50,130 nucleotides of DNA from Bacteroidia bacterium (GCA_030430845.1 JAUIKE010000044.1:1-50130), one strand, 5' to 3'. Positions 1 through 8,447 are shown, numbered from the stretch's first letter. A program made the numbers and translations. Notes: generated from the sequence alone by a model not told the origin.

Positions 1-66
1 ACAATGGAAATTGGCTTTGATAGTCTGGTTCTCCTCTCAACTGATGCTAAAATAACAACGGCCTGA
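1..66 (+). CDS. Possible 3' end of a gene entering from the left edge
   Basis: Frame 1 is open from the window edge to a TGA at 64-66, giving 21 residues ending in ...DAKITTA. The stop codon lies inside the left arm of the hairpin at 58-90, an arrangement seen at other gene ends in this window. The stretch is too short to recognise a family, and chance openness cannot be excluded. Confidence 0.25.
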   Translation, partial: TMEIGFDSLVLLSTDAKITTA

Positions 67-114
67 CGAAATTTTATTCCGTCAGGCCGTTCATGCATCC
101 CTTTTCAGGGATGC
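58..114. terminator. Two tandem hairpins at a convergent junction
   Basis: The first hairpin pairs ACGGCCTGACG (58-68) with CGTCAGGCCGT (80-90). The second pairs GCATCCC (95-101) with GGGATGC (108-114). On the minus strand the first is followed by a T-rich run (TTGTTATTTT), so it can end the flavoenzyme transcript. The position directly against REP copy 1 suggests that repeat landed next to an existing terminator. Confidence 0.55.
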
Positions 115-116
115 CC

Positions 117-192
117 GTGTTAGTCACCTGGTGACTCCAAGTCACCAGGTGACTAACACAAGATTTCCCTGCTCCAATATCATAATAGTCGG
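117..192 (+). repeat. Composite REP-like repeat, copy 1
   Basis: A perfect 20-bp inverted repeat (117-136 and 140-159) with loop CCA is made of AGTCACC-T-GGTGACT followed by AGTCACC-A-GGTGACT, with outer bases GTGTT/AACAC. It is followed by a CTCCAATATCATAATAG box (172-188). This copy lacks the CGGACA array found in copies 2-5; tandem terminator hairpins occupy that side. It lies downstream of the flavoenzyme gene. Confidence 0.85.
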
Positions 193-198
193 CCCCAG

Positions 199-1383
199 CT
201 ATTTACCTCTGGCCTCCTCCACATTAAGCGTATCCTCGGCCAGCTCACGCCATCTGAAACGATCCAGCCAGGGGTGCGTTTCTCCAAGGGCAGCAGCTGC
301 GATTAATTTGCCGAGTACTGGTCCCATTTTATAGCCATGTCCGCTACCGCCGGTGCCGATGGTCAGGCCATTCAAGGCGGGGTGTTGATCGATCCAGAAA
401 TGCCCGTCGAGCGTGTCGGTGTAGACACAGCGTCGCGTGTAAACGATTTTTTGCTCAAGTAGACTCGGGAAGGTTTCCTCCAAAAAGCTTTTTAGTTTTT
501 CATGATCTTGTGGTAGTACGACCCGCTCATCGTCCTCAGGATGTAAGTCGAGTCCTTTGCCGTGATTAGCAATTTTAATCACCTTTTCAGTGGGATGAGT
601 TGGGAAGCCATACCAGCCGGAGTTGGAAATATCTGCTGCAAAGACTGGGAAATCAGGCATGTCAAACAAATCGGGTTTGCTCGGCTGGATGTGAAAAACA
701 GGATGTCCGGTTACTTTTATATAGGGAAGCAACTCCGGGATCAGATAGGGCGTAAAAGCGCCTGCACAAACAATAGTGTGGCTGCTTAGATAGGAATTAC
801 CTTCCCGGGTACGCGCTCCGGTAATTGTTCCAGCTTCCTTGATCAACTCATGAACAGTTTGTTGCTCCTGAATGTCCACGCCTAATTGTCGGGCATATTC
901 CGTCAGCATAGCTACAGCCCGACCAGATTCAGCGAAACCCGCTCTGGGGTGAAAAAATCCGTCAACGAATATTCCCGGGCGAATGGCAGGAAATCGCTCC
1001 GGTATAGATGCTTCATCCAGTCGCTGCGGACTGTGCCCGGCCAGGATCAGGTTGCCATAACTACTTTTCTCAAACTCCTGAGAGGGGTCCTCCATCTTTT
1101 TTTTACATAACAGTAAAAAGCCTACTTCGTGATACAAAGTCGTATTAAATAGCTCATTCCAGGATTTCCATCCATCTATACATTGGTCGGCCATTTTCAG
1201 GTAGTCAAAGTCCGATCCATACTCCATTCTTACAATTTTACTGATATCGGTTGACGCAGCCAAAGGGTGGGGAATACTACCTGGGTTGAGGGTGCCGACT
1301 TTAAATCCTTTTTGACGCAGTTCTATAGCGGTCGTAATGCCAAAAATACCGGCGCCAACGACCAGGAAATCATAAGTTGCCAT
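199..1383 (-). CDS. FAD-dependent oxidoreductase, monomeric sarcosine oxidase-like
   Basis: A 394-residue DAO-superfamily flavoenzyme, probably cytoplasmic, oxidising a secondary or N-methyl amine; the substrate is not determinable from sequence. The Rossmann dinucleotide motif VVGAGIFG is at residues 8-15. The C-terminal motif GTGGSGHGYKMGPVLG is typical of sarcosine oxidase and N-methyltryptophan oxidase relatives. C319, in a CVYT context, matches the cysteine that carries covalent FAD in monomeric sarcosine oxidases, which supports this subfamily. The ATG at 1383 is chosen because MATYDFLVVGAG fits the family N-terminus; an upstream in-frame extension to 1482 would add 33 residues with no signal character. 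It is monocistronic, with no amine-catabolism genes next to it. Confidence 0.8.
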   Translation of the reverse strand: MATYDFLVVGAGIFGITTAIELRQKGFKVGTLNPGSIPHPLAASTDISKIVRMEYGSDFDYLKMADQCIDGWKSWNELFNTTLYHEVGFLLLCKKKMEDPSQEFEKSSYGNLILAGHSPQRLDEASIPERFPAIRPGIFVDGFFHPRAGFAESGRAVAMLTEYARQLGVDIQEQQTVHELIKEAGTITGARTREGNSYLSSHTIVCAGAFTPYLIPELLPYIKVTGHPVFHIQPSKPDLFDMPDFPVFAADISNSGWYGFPTHPTEKVIKIANHGKGLDLHPEDDERVVLPQDHEKLKSFLEETFPSLLEQKIVYTRRCVYTDTLDGHFWIDQHPALNGLTIGTGGSGHGYKMGPVLGKLIAAAALGETHPWLDRFRWRELAEDTLNVEEARGK

Positions 1384-1566
1384 ATATGGGTTTTTAAAAA
1401 CTTGCTTAGTCAGCAATTTGGACCTTGCAGACGTTTTAGTAACTGTAGAAGTTTTAATTACATTCATTGCAGGAAACTTCAACAGCTTCGAATATAGTTA
1501 AAACTCCCTTTAACATTTGGAGGTTACAACTTACAACATTATTCATGATTTTTAAAAGACTTTGAG

Positions 1567-2280
1567 ATGACTTATCATGCTCGTTTTCTCTTTTTGGGGT
1601 TGATATGGATAAGCTTTATTTCCTGCAGCCAGGAGTCCCTTAGCCCTGCCGAAATAATTGAAGCACACATGACCTATGTTTATCCCAATGGAAGGACATC
1701 CATAGAGAATATTACGACCGTTGCGAACTGTAAAGGACCGGATGGTAACTATATTACCGTGACAGAATCTTTGGGAGAAAAAGACTATCTCTATTTTTAC
1801 CAAAACTTTTTTTATCAGGAAAACTTTAGCGCGGTGGTTGTGGATGCACAAACGGTCTATGCTGTTGATGAATCATTACAGGTAAGCGATACCCTTTCCG
1901 AAACGACCGCCTGGGTGCTCAAGACGCATGAGTTTCATAAAATCATCCTTCAATTAGATGATTGGTTCAGCGAATTTAAACCGGCACCGGATACGGTTTA
2001 TTTTTCTATCCCTAGCCGTCAATTAACAGCCAAAGATCAGTGGGAGCAGCCTTTTCGATTGTTTTTTGACCTTGAAAATGGACAATGCATAGGCTTTCAA
2101 TTCGAGAATCAGTTGAATCCCGGAGAATTGTTACGTGTATTCTATAAAGACTGGCAGCCCCATGGCGATTATGTGCTTTCCGATAAGGTGGATATCATTC
2201 AGGGGGAGGACCAGGTATATTCTTTTGATTTTGACAGTGTCGAGCTAAATAAGCCCACTTTTAAAACACTCAATTACTAA
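1567..2280 (+). CDS. Hypothetical lipoprotein
   Basis: A 237-residue protein with a short hydrophobic N-terminus ending in a lipobox-like SFISC (Cys20), so probably an envelope lipoprotein. The rest is a soluble, aromatic-rich beta-type sequence without a motif I recognise. It loosely resembles outer-membrane lipoprotein-sorting or DUF-type proteins that describe a value, then a carrier state (for example KVDIIQGEDQVYSFDFDSVELN near the C-terminus), but this is weak. The gene ends 2 bases before the next lipoprotein gene, so the two are very probably co-transcribed and may act together. Confidence 0.7.
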   Translation: MTYHARFLFLGLIWISFISCSQESLSPAEIIEAHMTYVYPNGRTSIENITTVANCKGPDGNYITVTESLGEKDYLYFYQNFFYQENFSAVVVDAQTVYAVDESLQVSDTLSETTAWVLKTHEFHKIILQLDDWFSEFKPAPDTVYFSIPSRQLTAKDQWEQPFRLFFDLENGQCIGFQFENQLNPGELLRVFYKDWQPHGDYVLSDKVDIIQGEDQVYSFDFDSVELNKPTFKTLNY

Positions 2281-2282
2281 AT

Positions 2283-2753
2283 ATGAAACCTTTAATCCTA
2301 ATTGCAACGCTGTTTTTCTTTTTTGGATGTGATTCAAATGCCCCTTTTGATAAAGAGCAAGCCACTCAGGAAGTTCTTCAATTGCATCATGCTCAGCGAG
2401 ATTATCATGTTAATAAGAAGGCAGAGGAGTTTGCCAGGCTTCTGTCCGATGATCACATTTCTGTGAACAGAGGGCTTATTTCGAGACCTACTTATGAAGA
2501 AAACTTTCAGCGATTTACGAATTACTTCAATAGCGTAGAATTCATCAAGTGGGACGACCTGGTCGAGCCAGTCATCCGTTTTTCGGATGATGGGAAGCTG
2601 GCCTATACCATTGTAGATAAAGAGGTCATCTTACAATATGAGGGGGAAGGCGGTGAAGTCTTGCAGGATACCACCCATTTTGCCTGGACCGCCATTTACA
2701 GAAAGGGGGAGGACGGTTGGAAAATTGAGCATGTCGCTTCAACAAATGAATAG
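2283..2753 (+). CDS. NTF2/SnoaL-like (DUF4440-type) lipoprotein
   Basis: A 156-residue protein. MKPLILIATLFFFFGCDSN is a clear lipoprotein signal with Cys16. The mature part follows the cone-shaped NTF2-like pattern: an N-terminal helix with E/H residues (VLQLHHAQRDYHVNKKAEEFARLLSDD), a middle strand section and a C-terminal TTHFAWTAIYRK...GWKIEHVAST strand pair, as in DUF4440 proteins. Such domains bind small molecules or stabilise partners; no catalytic function is implied. It directly follows the preceding lipoprotein gene and is followed by REP copy 2 and a bidirectional terminator. Confidence 0.65.
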   Translation: MKPLILIATLFFFFGCDSNAPFDKEQATQEVLQLHHAQRDYHVNKKAEEFARLLSDDHISVNRGLISRPTYEENFQRFTNYFNSVEFIKWDDLVEPVIRFSDDGKLAYTIVDKEVILQYEGEGGEVLQDTTHFAWTAIYRKGEDGWKIEHVASTNE

Positions 2754-2760
2754 TGGATTG

Positions 2761-2900
2761 CAGTAATATTGGAGTGAGGAAATCTTGTGTTAGTCACCTG
2801 GTGACTCCAAGTCACCAGGTGACTAACACAAGATTCACAAAATTTTATTTGGACGCAACCCCCCTGTCCGCTTTTGTCCGAAATTGTCCGATTTTGGCAG
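2761..2900 (-). repeat. Composite REP-like repeat, copy 2 (full unit, inverted)
   Basis: It reads, on the minus strand, CGGACA array, spacer, hairpin, CTCCA box. The hairpin has a perfect 26-bp stem (2781-2806 and 2810-2835) with loop CCA. The array at 2865-2900 contains three GTCCG boxes spaced exactly 10 bp and ends in TTTTGGCAG. The outer box AGTAATATTGGAGT is at 2762-2775. The spacer (ATAAAATTTTGTGAATCTTG on the minus strand) is shared with copy 4. It lies between convergent genes. Confidence 0.9.
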
Positions 2901-2917
2901 CCTATCCGTATGGGTTT

Positions 2918-2963
2918 GAAAGCCTGCCTGGCCAGGTTGCCTCCCCTGGCCAGGCAGGCTTTC
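2918..2963. terminator. Bidirectional hairpin between convergent genes
   Basis: GAAAGCCTGCCTGGCCAG (2918-2935) pairs perfectly with CTGGCCAGGCAGGCTTTC (2946-2963), an 18-bp stem with a 10-nt loop. It lies 9 bases from the stop of the minus-strand gene, so it can terminate both directions. Confidence 0.7.
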
Positions 2964-2972
2964 AAGCTTTTC

Positions 2973-4232
2973 TTAGAAAGTACTCAAAGCCTTCGCCTCA
3001 GGCACAATTACTAAAAAATCATAGTTAAATGCAATATCCCTGAGTGGTGCGATCTGTCGTTTATTAAACTGGTGCCGCATACTTTTGAGATCCACCAGCA
3101 GCCAGTCTGTGCCATTAGAGCGAGCCTGGACCGCCTCAAGGATCAATGGGTTTATATTTTTGGTGTTGTCAAATTCCTGGGTGCCGCCAAAACCTCCAGC
3201 TGCCTTGCCCTTCAGGCCCATTACGCTGATGTGCAGGGAGCTGCTGCCGTTCATCGCAGCCAGTTCATGAATCATATTGCCAAGGTCAAGCTGGTCGTAG
3301 TAGGATAGCCCTTTATAGGTGTGGGTCGATCCGAATTTAAAAACAACCTTTGGATGGGGGGTATGTTGCTGTGCCGCCCGGTAGTAGTCCATAAATTGCT
3401 TTTTCATAAGCTTTACCCGAACCGAATTGTTGTCATATTGCCGCCCGGCAAACCAATAACCATAAATCTCCTGCGTCTTCTGAATGCCTTTTAATATTTG
3501 GGTGCTTTCCTTTTCTTCCTCCTTGCCAAATACTGCGAACAGTTTTTTATAGTCGTCCTCTCCGAGGGTAGATATCAGCGACTTACTCTGATCCTGCGTT
3601 TTGAGAAAAGCGTCGAAGCCTTTTTTGCCTTGCTCCAGGTATTGCTCGGCTAATTCTTTGGCTTTTTTGTTAGGTGCAATTTCCGCTAATCGAGCAAACA
3701 TATACCTGGGAGCAGCTGCAAATACTTGGTCGACGCCCCAAAGAATCGGCCCTTCTCCTTTACTGTTTTTTACAGCTTTATATAGAAAATCAAAGTCTTC
3801 CTTGTTATTGTAAAAAGGGATGGCCAATGGGAACTCCTTACAAAAAGCCTCCAGCTTAGTTCGATCCTCTTTGACCAGTGCCTCTAATTTTTGAGCAATA
3901 AAGGGGTCCGTTTCTACACACAGGTAATCAAAGCCCCGGGGATTCCCTTCCAAAAAAAGTGCTTTGGTGAATTCGCCGACTTCCTGAATGCCGTGCTGCT
4001 CTCCAACCAATAAAAATTGCTGACCCTTCATGGCTTTTCTTACAACCTCGGCGCCCTTTCCTGAAAATCGATCATTTTTCACATTAAGATGATGGGTGTT
4101 TTTCTTTAATGCTTCGATGAGTAGACTATCCTGTGAAAAAGAAGATTGTAATGCGATTAATGCAAAAAAGAGAAGGAAGCCCCTTCTGTAAAATGGTAGT
4201 TTTAAGCTAAACGGAACGGCAGTATTTTTCAT
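2973..4232 (-). CDS. Secreted ChaN/erythromycin-esterase-like protein
   Basis: A 419-residue protein with an N-terminal signal peptide (hydrophobic FLLFFALIALQSSFSQ, cleavage near residue 34). The motif LLVGEQHGIQEVGEF near residue 75 carries the Gly-Glu-x-His-Gly core typical of the EreA/ChaN/TraB-like fold, and VFKFGSTHTYKG further on could supply a second His. The reaction is unknown; family members include hydrolases and haem-binding proteins, so an antibiotic-resistance role should not be assumed. It is transcribed alone, towards the terminator shared with the lipoprotein pair. The ATG at 4232 gives a normal signal peptide. Confidence 0.5.
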   Translation of the reverse strand: MKNTAVPFSLKLPFYRRGFLLFFALIALQSSFSQDSLLIEALKKNTHHLNVKNDRFSGKGAEVVRKAMKGQQFLLVGEQHGIQEVGEFTKALFLEGNPRGFDYLCVETDPFIAQKLEALVKEDRTKLEAFCKEFPLAIPFYNNKEDFDFLYKAVKNSKGEGPILWGVDQVFAAAPRYMFARLAEIAPNKKAKELAEQYLEQGKKGFDAFLKTQDQSKSLISTLGEDDYKKLFAVFGKEEEKESTQILKGIQKTQEIYGYWFAGRQYDNNSVRVKLMKKQFMDYYRAAQQHTPHPKVVFKFGSTHTYKGLSYYDQLDLGNMIHELAAMNGSSSLHISVMGLKGKAAGGFGGTQEFDNTKNINPLILEAVQARSNGTDWLLVDLKSMRHQFNKRQIAPLRDIAFNYDFLVIVPEAKALSTF

Positions 4233-4328
4233 ATCGTTATGGTATTGGTTCGGTCAATAAGAGACTCAAAATGCCAAAAGCGTTACGCTATTTGTCGATG
4301 CACAAGAAAATTTCATCGAAAGAACAGT

Positions 4329-5282
4329 CTATTTTTTCTTTTCGCACTTCACATCCGGCAAACTGCAAACGTTTTTAACGACCATCAAATGAGCCGGGTG
4401 CAGCCCTTTGGGGTCGCTTACCCAACTCGGATCGGATACATTGATGTACAATTCATTGCCGTCCGGGCTGACGGCTATTCCATTGGGCTTGGAAAAACTG
4501 GCCTGGAGGGCCGGCCCTTCTACATTGCTGAATGCACCGTTGCCGGCAATTAGCTCTGCTTCTCCGGATTTCGAAATTTTATAGATGGTCCCTTTCCCGA
4601 TACTTGTCACAAACAAAAATCCTTGCGAATAAGTGATATGGCCATTGCCCACCGGATTAGGCCCGCCTTGTAGCGCAGGCAGTTCCACCAAAACACTTAC
4701 CTGCCGGTTGGGCGCAATTTTGACGATTTTGCCATTACTAAAATTAACGGCCACCAAAGTGTCTCCTTCTATGATCGTCAGGCCGTTCGGACAACTGAAG
4801 TGTTCACTTTCTGCGAAAACAGAAGTAGAGCCGTCTTGCTCAATTTTCCGGATCGACGGCTCTGCGCAATTACAGACAAACAATTCATCCTGGCTGTTGG
4901 CCACGATACCCACAGGCGTTTTGAGTCCTTCCGTGGCAAAATCATAAATGACCTCCCCATTCGGCAGCACCTTACTGACCTGATTTCCGTGAGGGTTGGA
5001 TTGGTAAAAATTACCATTCGCATCAAAACAAGCGCCCGATGCTCCTTTAAAACCGGTAGCAAAAAGACTGACTTTTCCTGTTTTGGGGTCTACTTTATAC
5101 ACGCTGGTGCTATCCTGAGGCTGGAAGGCTGCCCCAAAATCACTTACATAAACGAAGCCGTCCGGTCCCATGGTTACGCCACCGCTGGCATTGATGTTAG
5201 GAACGAGTTTTTTGACTTCCAGTTTCTGCGCTGCTAGATAGGTGGGAACTAACAATAAAAAAGAAAGCACTAAATATTTCAT
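4329..5282 (-). CDS. Secreted NHL/SMP-30-type beta-propeller
   Basis: A 317-residue protein with a signal peptide (MKYLVLSFLLLVPTYLAAQ) and repeated propeller blades of the form GVTMGPDGFVYVSDFG, GACFDANGNFYQSNP, GIVANSQDELFVCN, GLTIIEGDTLVAVNFSNGKIVKI and GIAVSPDGNELYINV. This pattern is typical of SMP-30/gluconolactonase/LRE-like or NHL-repeat proteins. Periplasmic or surface members often bind ligands or have lactonase activity; neither can be decided here. Start ATG 5282 replaces an upstream in-frame start at 5342 because the signal peptide begins there. Confidence 0.7.
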   Translation of the reverse strand: MKYLVLSFLLLVPTYLAAQKLEVKKLVPNINASGGVTMGPDGFVYVSDFGAAFQPQDSTSVYKVDPKTGKVSLFATGFKGASGACFDANGNFYQSNPHGNQVSKVLPNGEVIYDFATEGLKTPVGIVANSQDELFVCNCAEPSIRKIEQDGSTSVFAESEHFSCPNGLTIIEGDTLVAVNFSNGKIVKIAPNRQVSVLVELPALQGGPNPVGNGHITYSQGFLFVTSIGKGTIYKISKSGEAELIAGNGAFSNVEGPALQASFSKPNGIAVSPDGNELYINVSDPSWVSDPKGLHPAHLMVVKNVCSLPDVKCEKKK

Positions 5283-5436
5283 GGCGTTAATTTTTTTCAA
5301 AATACAGCAAGCCGGGGTATTATCCTTTTTTTTACTTACCAATGCAGAGAATGCCTTTATTCATGCGGTGAAATGTTCGGAAGGAGATAAACTACGGGAG
5401 TGGAAGCGCTGTTATTTGGGTATAAAAAAATAAAGC

Positions 5437-6312
5437 ATGTCTGTCAGAACGATTCGTCAATATCAATACCAAGCTCCTGCTACGCTTCAACGGCCTCCTC
5501 ATTTTGAGCTGAAGGCGATTGATGTGGATACATATTGTGTGGCTAATGAAAATGAGCAATCCGATTACTATAAAATCTTTTGGATCGAAGATGGTTATGG
5601 GGAGTATCAAATTGACTTTAAGTCCTTTAAGATTGAAAAGTCAGGCTTGTTTTTTCTTTCTCCAGGGCAGATTTTGACAATTGAAAGCGAAAAAGTAAAG
5701 TCGGGCTACCAAATCAGTTTCGACCGGGAATTTTACTGTGTGGAAACGCACGGCAAGGAGATTGCCTGTAACGGCGTTTTATTCAATAATGTGCATCGAG
5801 CCACGATGATCCCATTGGTAAAGGAGGATAATCCCTATTTCCTGGATGTGTTGCAAAATATGATGAAAGAAATAGAAAGCCCCGGTCCGGCCCATCGCGA
5901 AATGCTGGAAACCTACCTGCGTATGTTCCTTATCGGGGCATTGCGCAAATGGGAATCACTGAACCTGAAGCCGGAAGTGAAAGAAGATGAGCAAAGTCGC
6001 CTGGCAGCGGATTTTATTGCTTTGGTGGAAAAACATTTTACCCATTTCCATAGTGTTACGGCTTATGCCGAAAAACTGGGGGTGTCGCCGAAATCCATAT
6101 CCAAACGATTGAATATTCTGGGGTATAAAAAACCGACCGAAATCATTAGAGATAGAATTGTGCTTCAGGCAAAACGGGAACTCCGTTTTTCCAATAAATC
6201 CGTTAAAGAAATTGCCTTTGAGCTGGGTTTTGATGACCCGGCCTATTTTACCCGGTACTTTAAAAAGGGAGTTGGTGAATCGCCTTTGTCTTATCGGGAA
6301 AAAAATAGTTAG
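5437..6312 (+). CDS. AraC-family transcriptional regulator
   Basis: A 291-residue protein with an N-terminal cupin-type sensing half (residues about 20-180, SDYYKIFWIEDGYGEYQIDFKSFKIEKSG..FLSPGQ) and a C-terminal double helix-turn-helix (about 195-291). The second HTH contains KEIAFELGFDDPAYFTRYFKKGVGESPLSYR, a canonical AraC signature. It lies immediately upstream of the glutaredoxin-TrxR fusion and AhpD-like genes. Both of these have a matching TTTGTCCATTC box in their promoters, so this regulator is the best candidate for controlling them, perhaps in response to a redox or electrophile signal. That link is inference. Confidence 0.9.
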   Translation: MSVRTIRQYQYQAPATLQRPPHFELKAIDVDTYCVANENEQSDYYKIFWIEDGYGEYQIDFKSFKIEKSGLFFLSPGQILTIESEKVKSGYQISFDREFYCVETHGKEIACNGVLFNNVHRATMIPLVKEDNPYFLDVLQNMMKEIESPGPAHREMLETYLRMFLIGALRKWESLNLKPEVKEDEQSRLAADFIALVEKHFTHFHSVTAYAEKLGVSPKSISKRLNILGYKKPTEIIRDRIVLQAKRELRFSNKSVKEIAFELGFDDPAYFTRYFKKGVGESPLSYREKNS

Positions 6313-6325
6313 ACTGGTTATACCT

Positions 6326-6395
6326 CCTTGTCCAAATATCAGGAACCTTTGTCCATTCCCCCGACTTGCTTTCGGGCCTATCTTTGTATGGACAA
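6326..6395 (+). promoter_or_regulatory. Candidate AraC operator and promoter of the Grx-TrxR gene
   Basis: TTGTCCA occurs twice (6328-6334 and 6349-6355), 21 bp apart, the two-turn spacing usual for AraC direct repeats. The second lies in GGAACCTTTGTCCATTC. TATCTTTG (6379-6386) is a good Bacteroidota -7 box. The same layout, with an identical 27-base spacing from TTTG to the -7 box, recurs at 7777-7819. Confidence 0.6.
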
Positions 6396-6427
6396 AATGA
6401 AAGAATCATCCAAATCAAAATACGATT

Positions 6428-7642
6428 ATGATCACGATTAAAATGTATGGAGCCGACTGGTGTCCGGATTGCCAAAGAGCGAAGCATTTTTTGAAAGAAA
6501 ACGGTATCGCCTTTGAATACATCGATGTGGATGTGGATGCGGAAGCGTCGAGCCTGATAGAAAAGATCAACAAAGGAAAGCGGATCATCCCCACCCTTTT
6601 GATCGATGATCAGCCTTATACCAATCCGGACAACGGAACGCTGAGGAAGGTGCTGAATATTGCCGACAATGCAGATAAAAAGGTGTACGACTCGGTCATT
6701 ATTGGTGCAGGAGCGGCCGGCCTGACAACGGCGATCTACGCACAGCGAGACCGTTTCTCAACACTGATTTTGGAAAAACGCAATATCGGCGGTAACGCTT
6801 ATTTGACGGATAAAATTGAGAATTACCCCGGATTTACGAGCATCTCCGGGCCCGAACTGATGAAACGTATGGCTGATCAGGCTACTGAGTTAGGAACCAC
6901 TATTCGACAAGGGGTAGACGTAAGAGGCGTTTTTAAAGAAGGCGATATTTTTCGCCTCGAAACCAACGACGGGGAGTTTTACGGACGTTCGGTAGTGGTG
7001 GCCACCGGTTCTTCTTATCGCAAGCTGAAAGTGCCTGGTGAATCTGAGCTGATCGGTTCCGGAGTGCATTTCTGTGCCACTTGTGACGGCGCTTTTTACA
7101 AAGACAAAGAGGTGATCGTGGTAGGAGGGGGCAATAGTGCCCTCGAAGAAGGCCTGCACCTGGCTGATTTTACGAAAAAAGTGAAGTTTGTTAACATTAC
7201 CGACGGCTTCACAGCTACTGAGACCTACATCGAACAAATAGACGAATACGATAACATTGAAGTGTATCACAACCGTACTTCGGTCGGTTTTGAGACAGAT
7301 GCGGACGGAAAATTCAAAGGAATCAGGGTCCGACACAACCAAACGGGCGAAGAAGATGTCATTACTGCAGATGGAGCGTTCATTTTTATCGGATTACAGC
7401 CCAATACCGGCTTTGTCAAAAACCTGGTGGACCTGGACGAACGAAAGTTTATCCAAACCAACGACGAACAGGAGACCAGCGTGCCGGGTATTTTTGCAGC
7501 GGGCGACAACCGAAAAGGTGCCATTGCACAAGTCGCTTTTGCAGTAGGAGAGGGAGTAGCGGCCAGTTATGCTCTGAGAAAGTACCTCAAGCAACAGGCT
7601 AAACAGCGATCCATCGCCCCCGCGGTTTTACAAGTAGCTTAA
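6428..7642 (+). CDS. Glutaredoxin-thioredoxin reductase fusion
   Basis: A 404-residue cytoplasmic redox enzyme. Residues 1-80 form a glutaredoxin/NrdH-like domain with active site C12-P-D-C15 and a cis-Pro segment (RIIPTLLIDD). Residues 90-390 form a thioredoxin-reductase-type flavoprotein: FAD motif IIGAGAAGL, the C216-A-T-C219 redox pair followed by DGAF, NADPH motif VVGGGNSALEE, and C-terminal FAD motif GIFAAGDNRKGAIAQVAFAVGEG. Electrons would pass from NADPH through FAD and CATC to the built-in redoxin, probably serving a peroxide-detoxifying partner such as the AhpD-like protein downstream. It resembles AhpF in logic but has a redoxin of the glutaredoxin type. It is followed by its own terminator. 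Confidence 0.9.
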   Translation: MITIKMYGADWCPDCQRAKHFLKENGIAFEYIDVDVDAEASSLIEKINKGKRIIPTLLIDDQPYTNPDNGTLRKVLNIADNADKKVYDSVIIGAGAAGLTTAIYAQRDRFSTLILEKRNIGGNAYLTDKIENYPGFTSISGPELMKRMADQATELGTTIRQGVDVRGVFKEGDIFRLETNDGEFYGRSVVVATGSSYRKLKVPGESELIGSGVHFCATCDGAFYKDKEVIVVGGGNSALEEGLHLADFTKKVKFVNITDGFTATETYIEQIDEYDNIEVYHNRTSVGFETDADGKFKGIRVRHNQTGEEDVITADGAFIFIGLQPNTGFVKNLVDLDERKFIQTNDEQETSVPGIFAAGDNRKGAIAQVAFAVGEGVAASYALRKYLKQQAKQRSIAPAVLQVA

Positions 7643-7674
7643 TATAGAGCAATATTCAAGTTTTCTTTTAGACG

Positions 7675-7706
7675 AGCAGTCCTTCCCCAAAAGGACTGCT
7701 TTTTTA
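7675..7706 (+). terminator. Rho-independent terminator
   Basis: AGCAGTCCTT (7675-7684) pairs with AAGGACTGCT (7691-7700), followed by TTTTTT. It separates the fusion gene from the AhpD-like gene, so the latter needs its own promoter. Confidence 0.85.
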
Positions 7707-7760
7707 TTTATAGGAATACTGGGTGGCCGACCGCTGCCAATAATTTCTATAAATGCCTAT

Positions 7761-7825
7761 ATTGACAAGCTTCGGGAACTTTTGTCCATTCATCTCCCTC
7801 CCTTTTCCCTGCATCTTTGTATCGA
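7761..7825 (+). promoter_or_regulatory. Candidate operator and promoter of the AhpD-like gene
   Basis: GGGAACTTTTGTCCATTC ends at 7791 and is followed 27 bases after TTTG by CATCTTTG (7812-7819), matching the layout upstream of the Grx-TrxR gene. A weaker upstream half-site, ATTGACA (7761-7767), sits about 20 bp before the TTGTCCA. The conserved bases extend to ATCTTTGTAT at the -7 region. This suggests both genes belong to one regulon of the neighbouring AraC protein. Confidence 0.55.
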
Positions 7826-7898
7826 ACATTAAAACAAAACGAAATCGGTAAGAGAGGAATAATTTTTCCCTTTTACAAAACCAAAAAAAATTCAGATA

Positions 7899-8447
7899 AT
7901 GAAAAAGATCCAAGTTCCCACTCGTGAGCAAGTAGATGCCAAGTCGCAAGCCATTTTTGACCAATTAAAAAAGCAGTTGGGCATAGTGCCTAACCTGTAT
8001 GCTACCATCGGTTATTCCAGCGAAGCCCTGGAAGCCTTCCTGAACTTCTCTGGCAGCGCCGGAAAAGGCAGCTTTACCGGCAAAGAGATCGAAGCGATCA
8101 AGCTGGCGGTTTCAGAAGCCAATGAATGTAAGTACTGTCTGGCAGCACACACCGCTCTGGCTAAAAACCAAGGCTTCACTCAAGAAGAAACCTTGGAGCT
8201 ACGTGCCACCAGCATCCAGGATGAGCGCCTGCAGGCCATCACCACCTTGGCAAGGGACATCACGCTGAACCGCGCCCGCGTAAACCCGACTAATCTGGAA
8301 CGCTTTTACGCCCAGGGCTTTGAGGAGAAAGGTCTGATCGATCTGATCGCAGTGGTACATGCGATCTCCTTTACCAATTACACCCATATTTTGACGGATG
8401 TGCCCGTTGATTTCCCAAAAGCAGAACCTCTGCCTGTGGAGGTGTAG
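7899..8447 (+). CDS. AhpD-like carboxymuconolactone decarboxylase family protein
   Basis: A 182-residue all-alpha protein of the CMD/AhpD superfamily. The signature E74...C77-K-Y-C80-x3-H84 matches the AhpD catalytic Glu/CxxC/His set used for thiol-dependent peroxidase activity. It probably reduces hydroperoxides or relays electrons as a trimer in the cytoplasm, with the upstream Grx-TrxR fusion as a likely reductant (inferred from shared promoter boxes). The length is typical of peroxidase-related members. It has its own promoter with the shared box and a strong terminator directly after the stop. Confidence 0.88.
   Translation: MKKIQVPTREQVDAKSQAIFDQLKKQLGIVPNLYATIGYSSEALEAFLNFSGSAGKGSFTGKEIEAIKLAVSEANECKYCLAAHTALAKNQGFTQEETLELRATSIQDERLQAITTLARDITLNRARVNPTNLERFYAQGFEEKGLIDLIAVVHAISFTNYTHILTDVPVDFPKAEPLPVEV

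Noticed and set aside
2696..3028. ORFs on both strands across REP copy 2 with shared CVSHLVT..SHQVTNTRF residues
   Set aside because: Both reading frames run through the palindrome; similar residues at 131-334 and 11744-11932 arise from the repeat itself, and no start or ribosome site supports genes.
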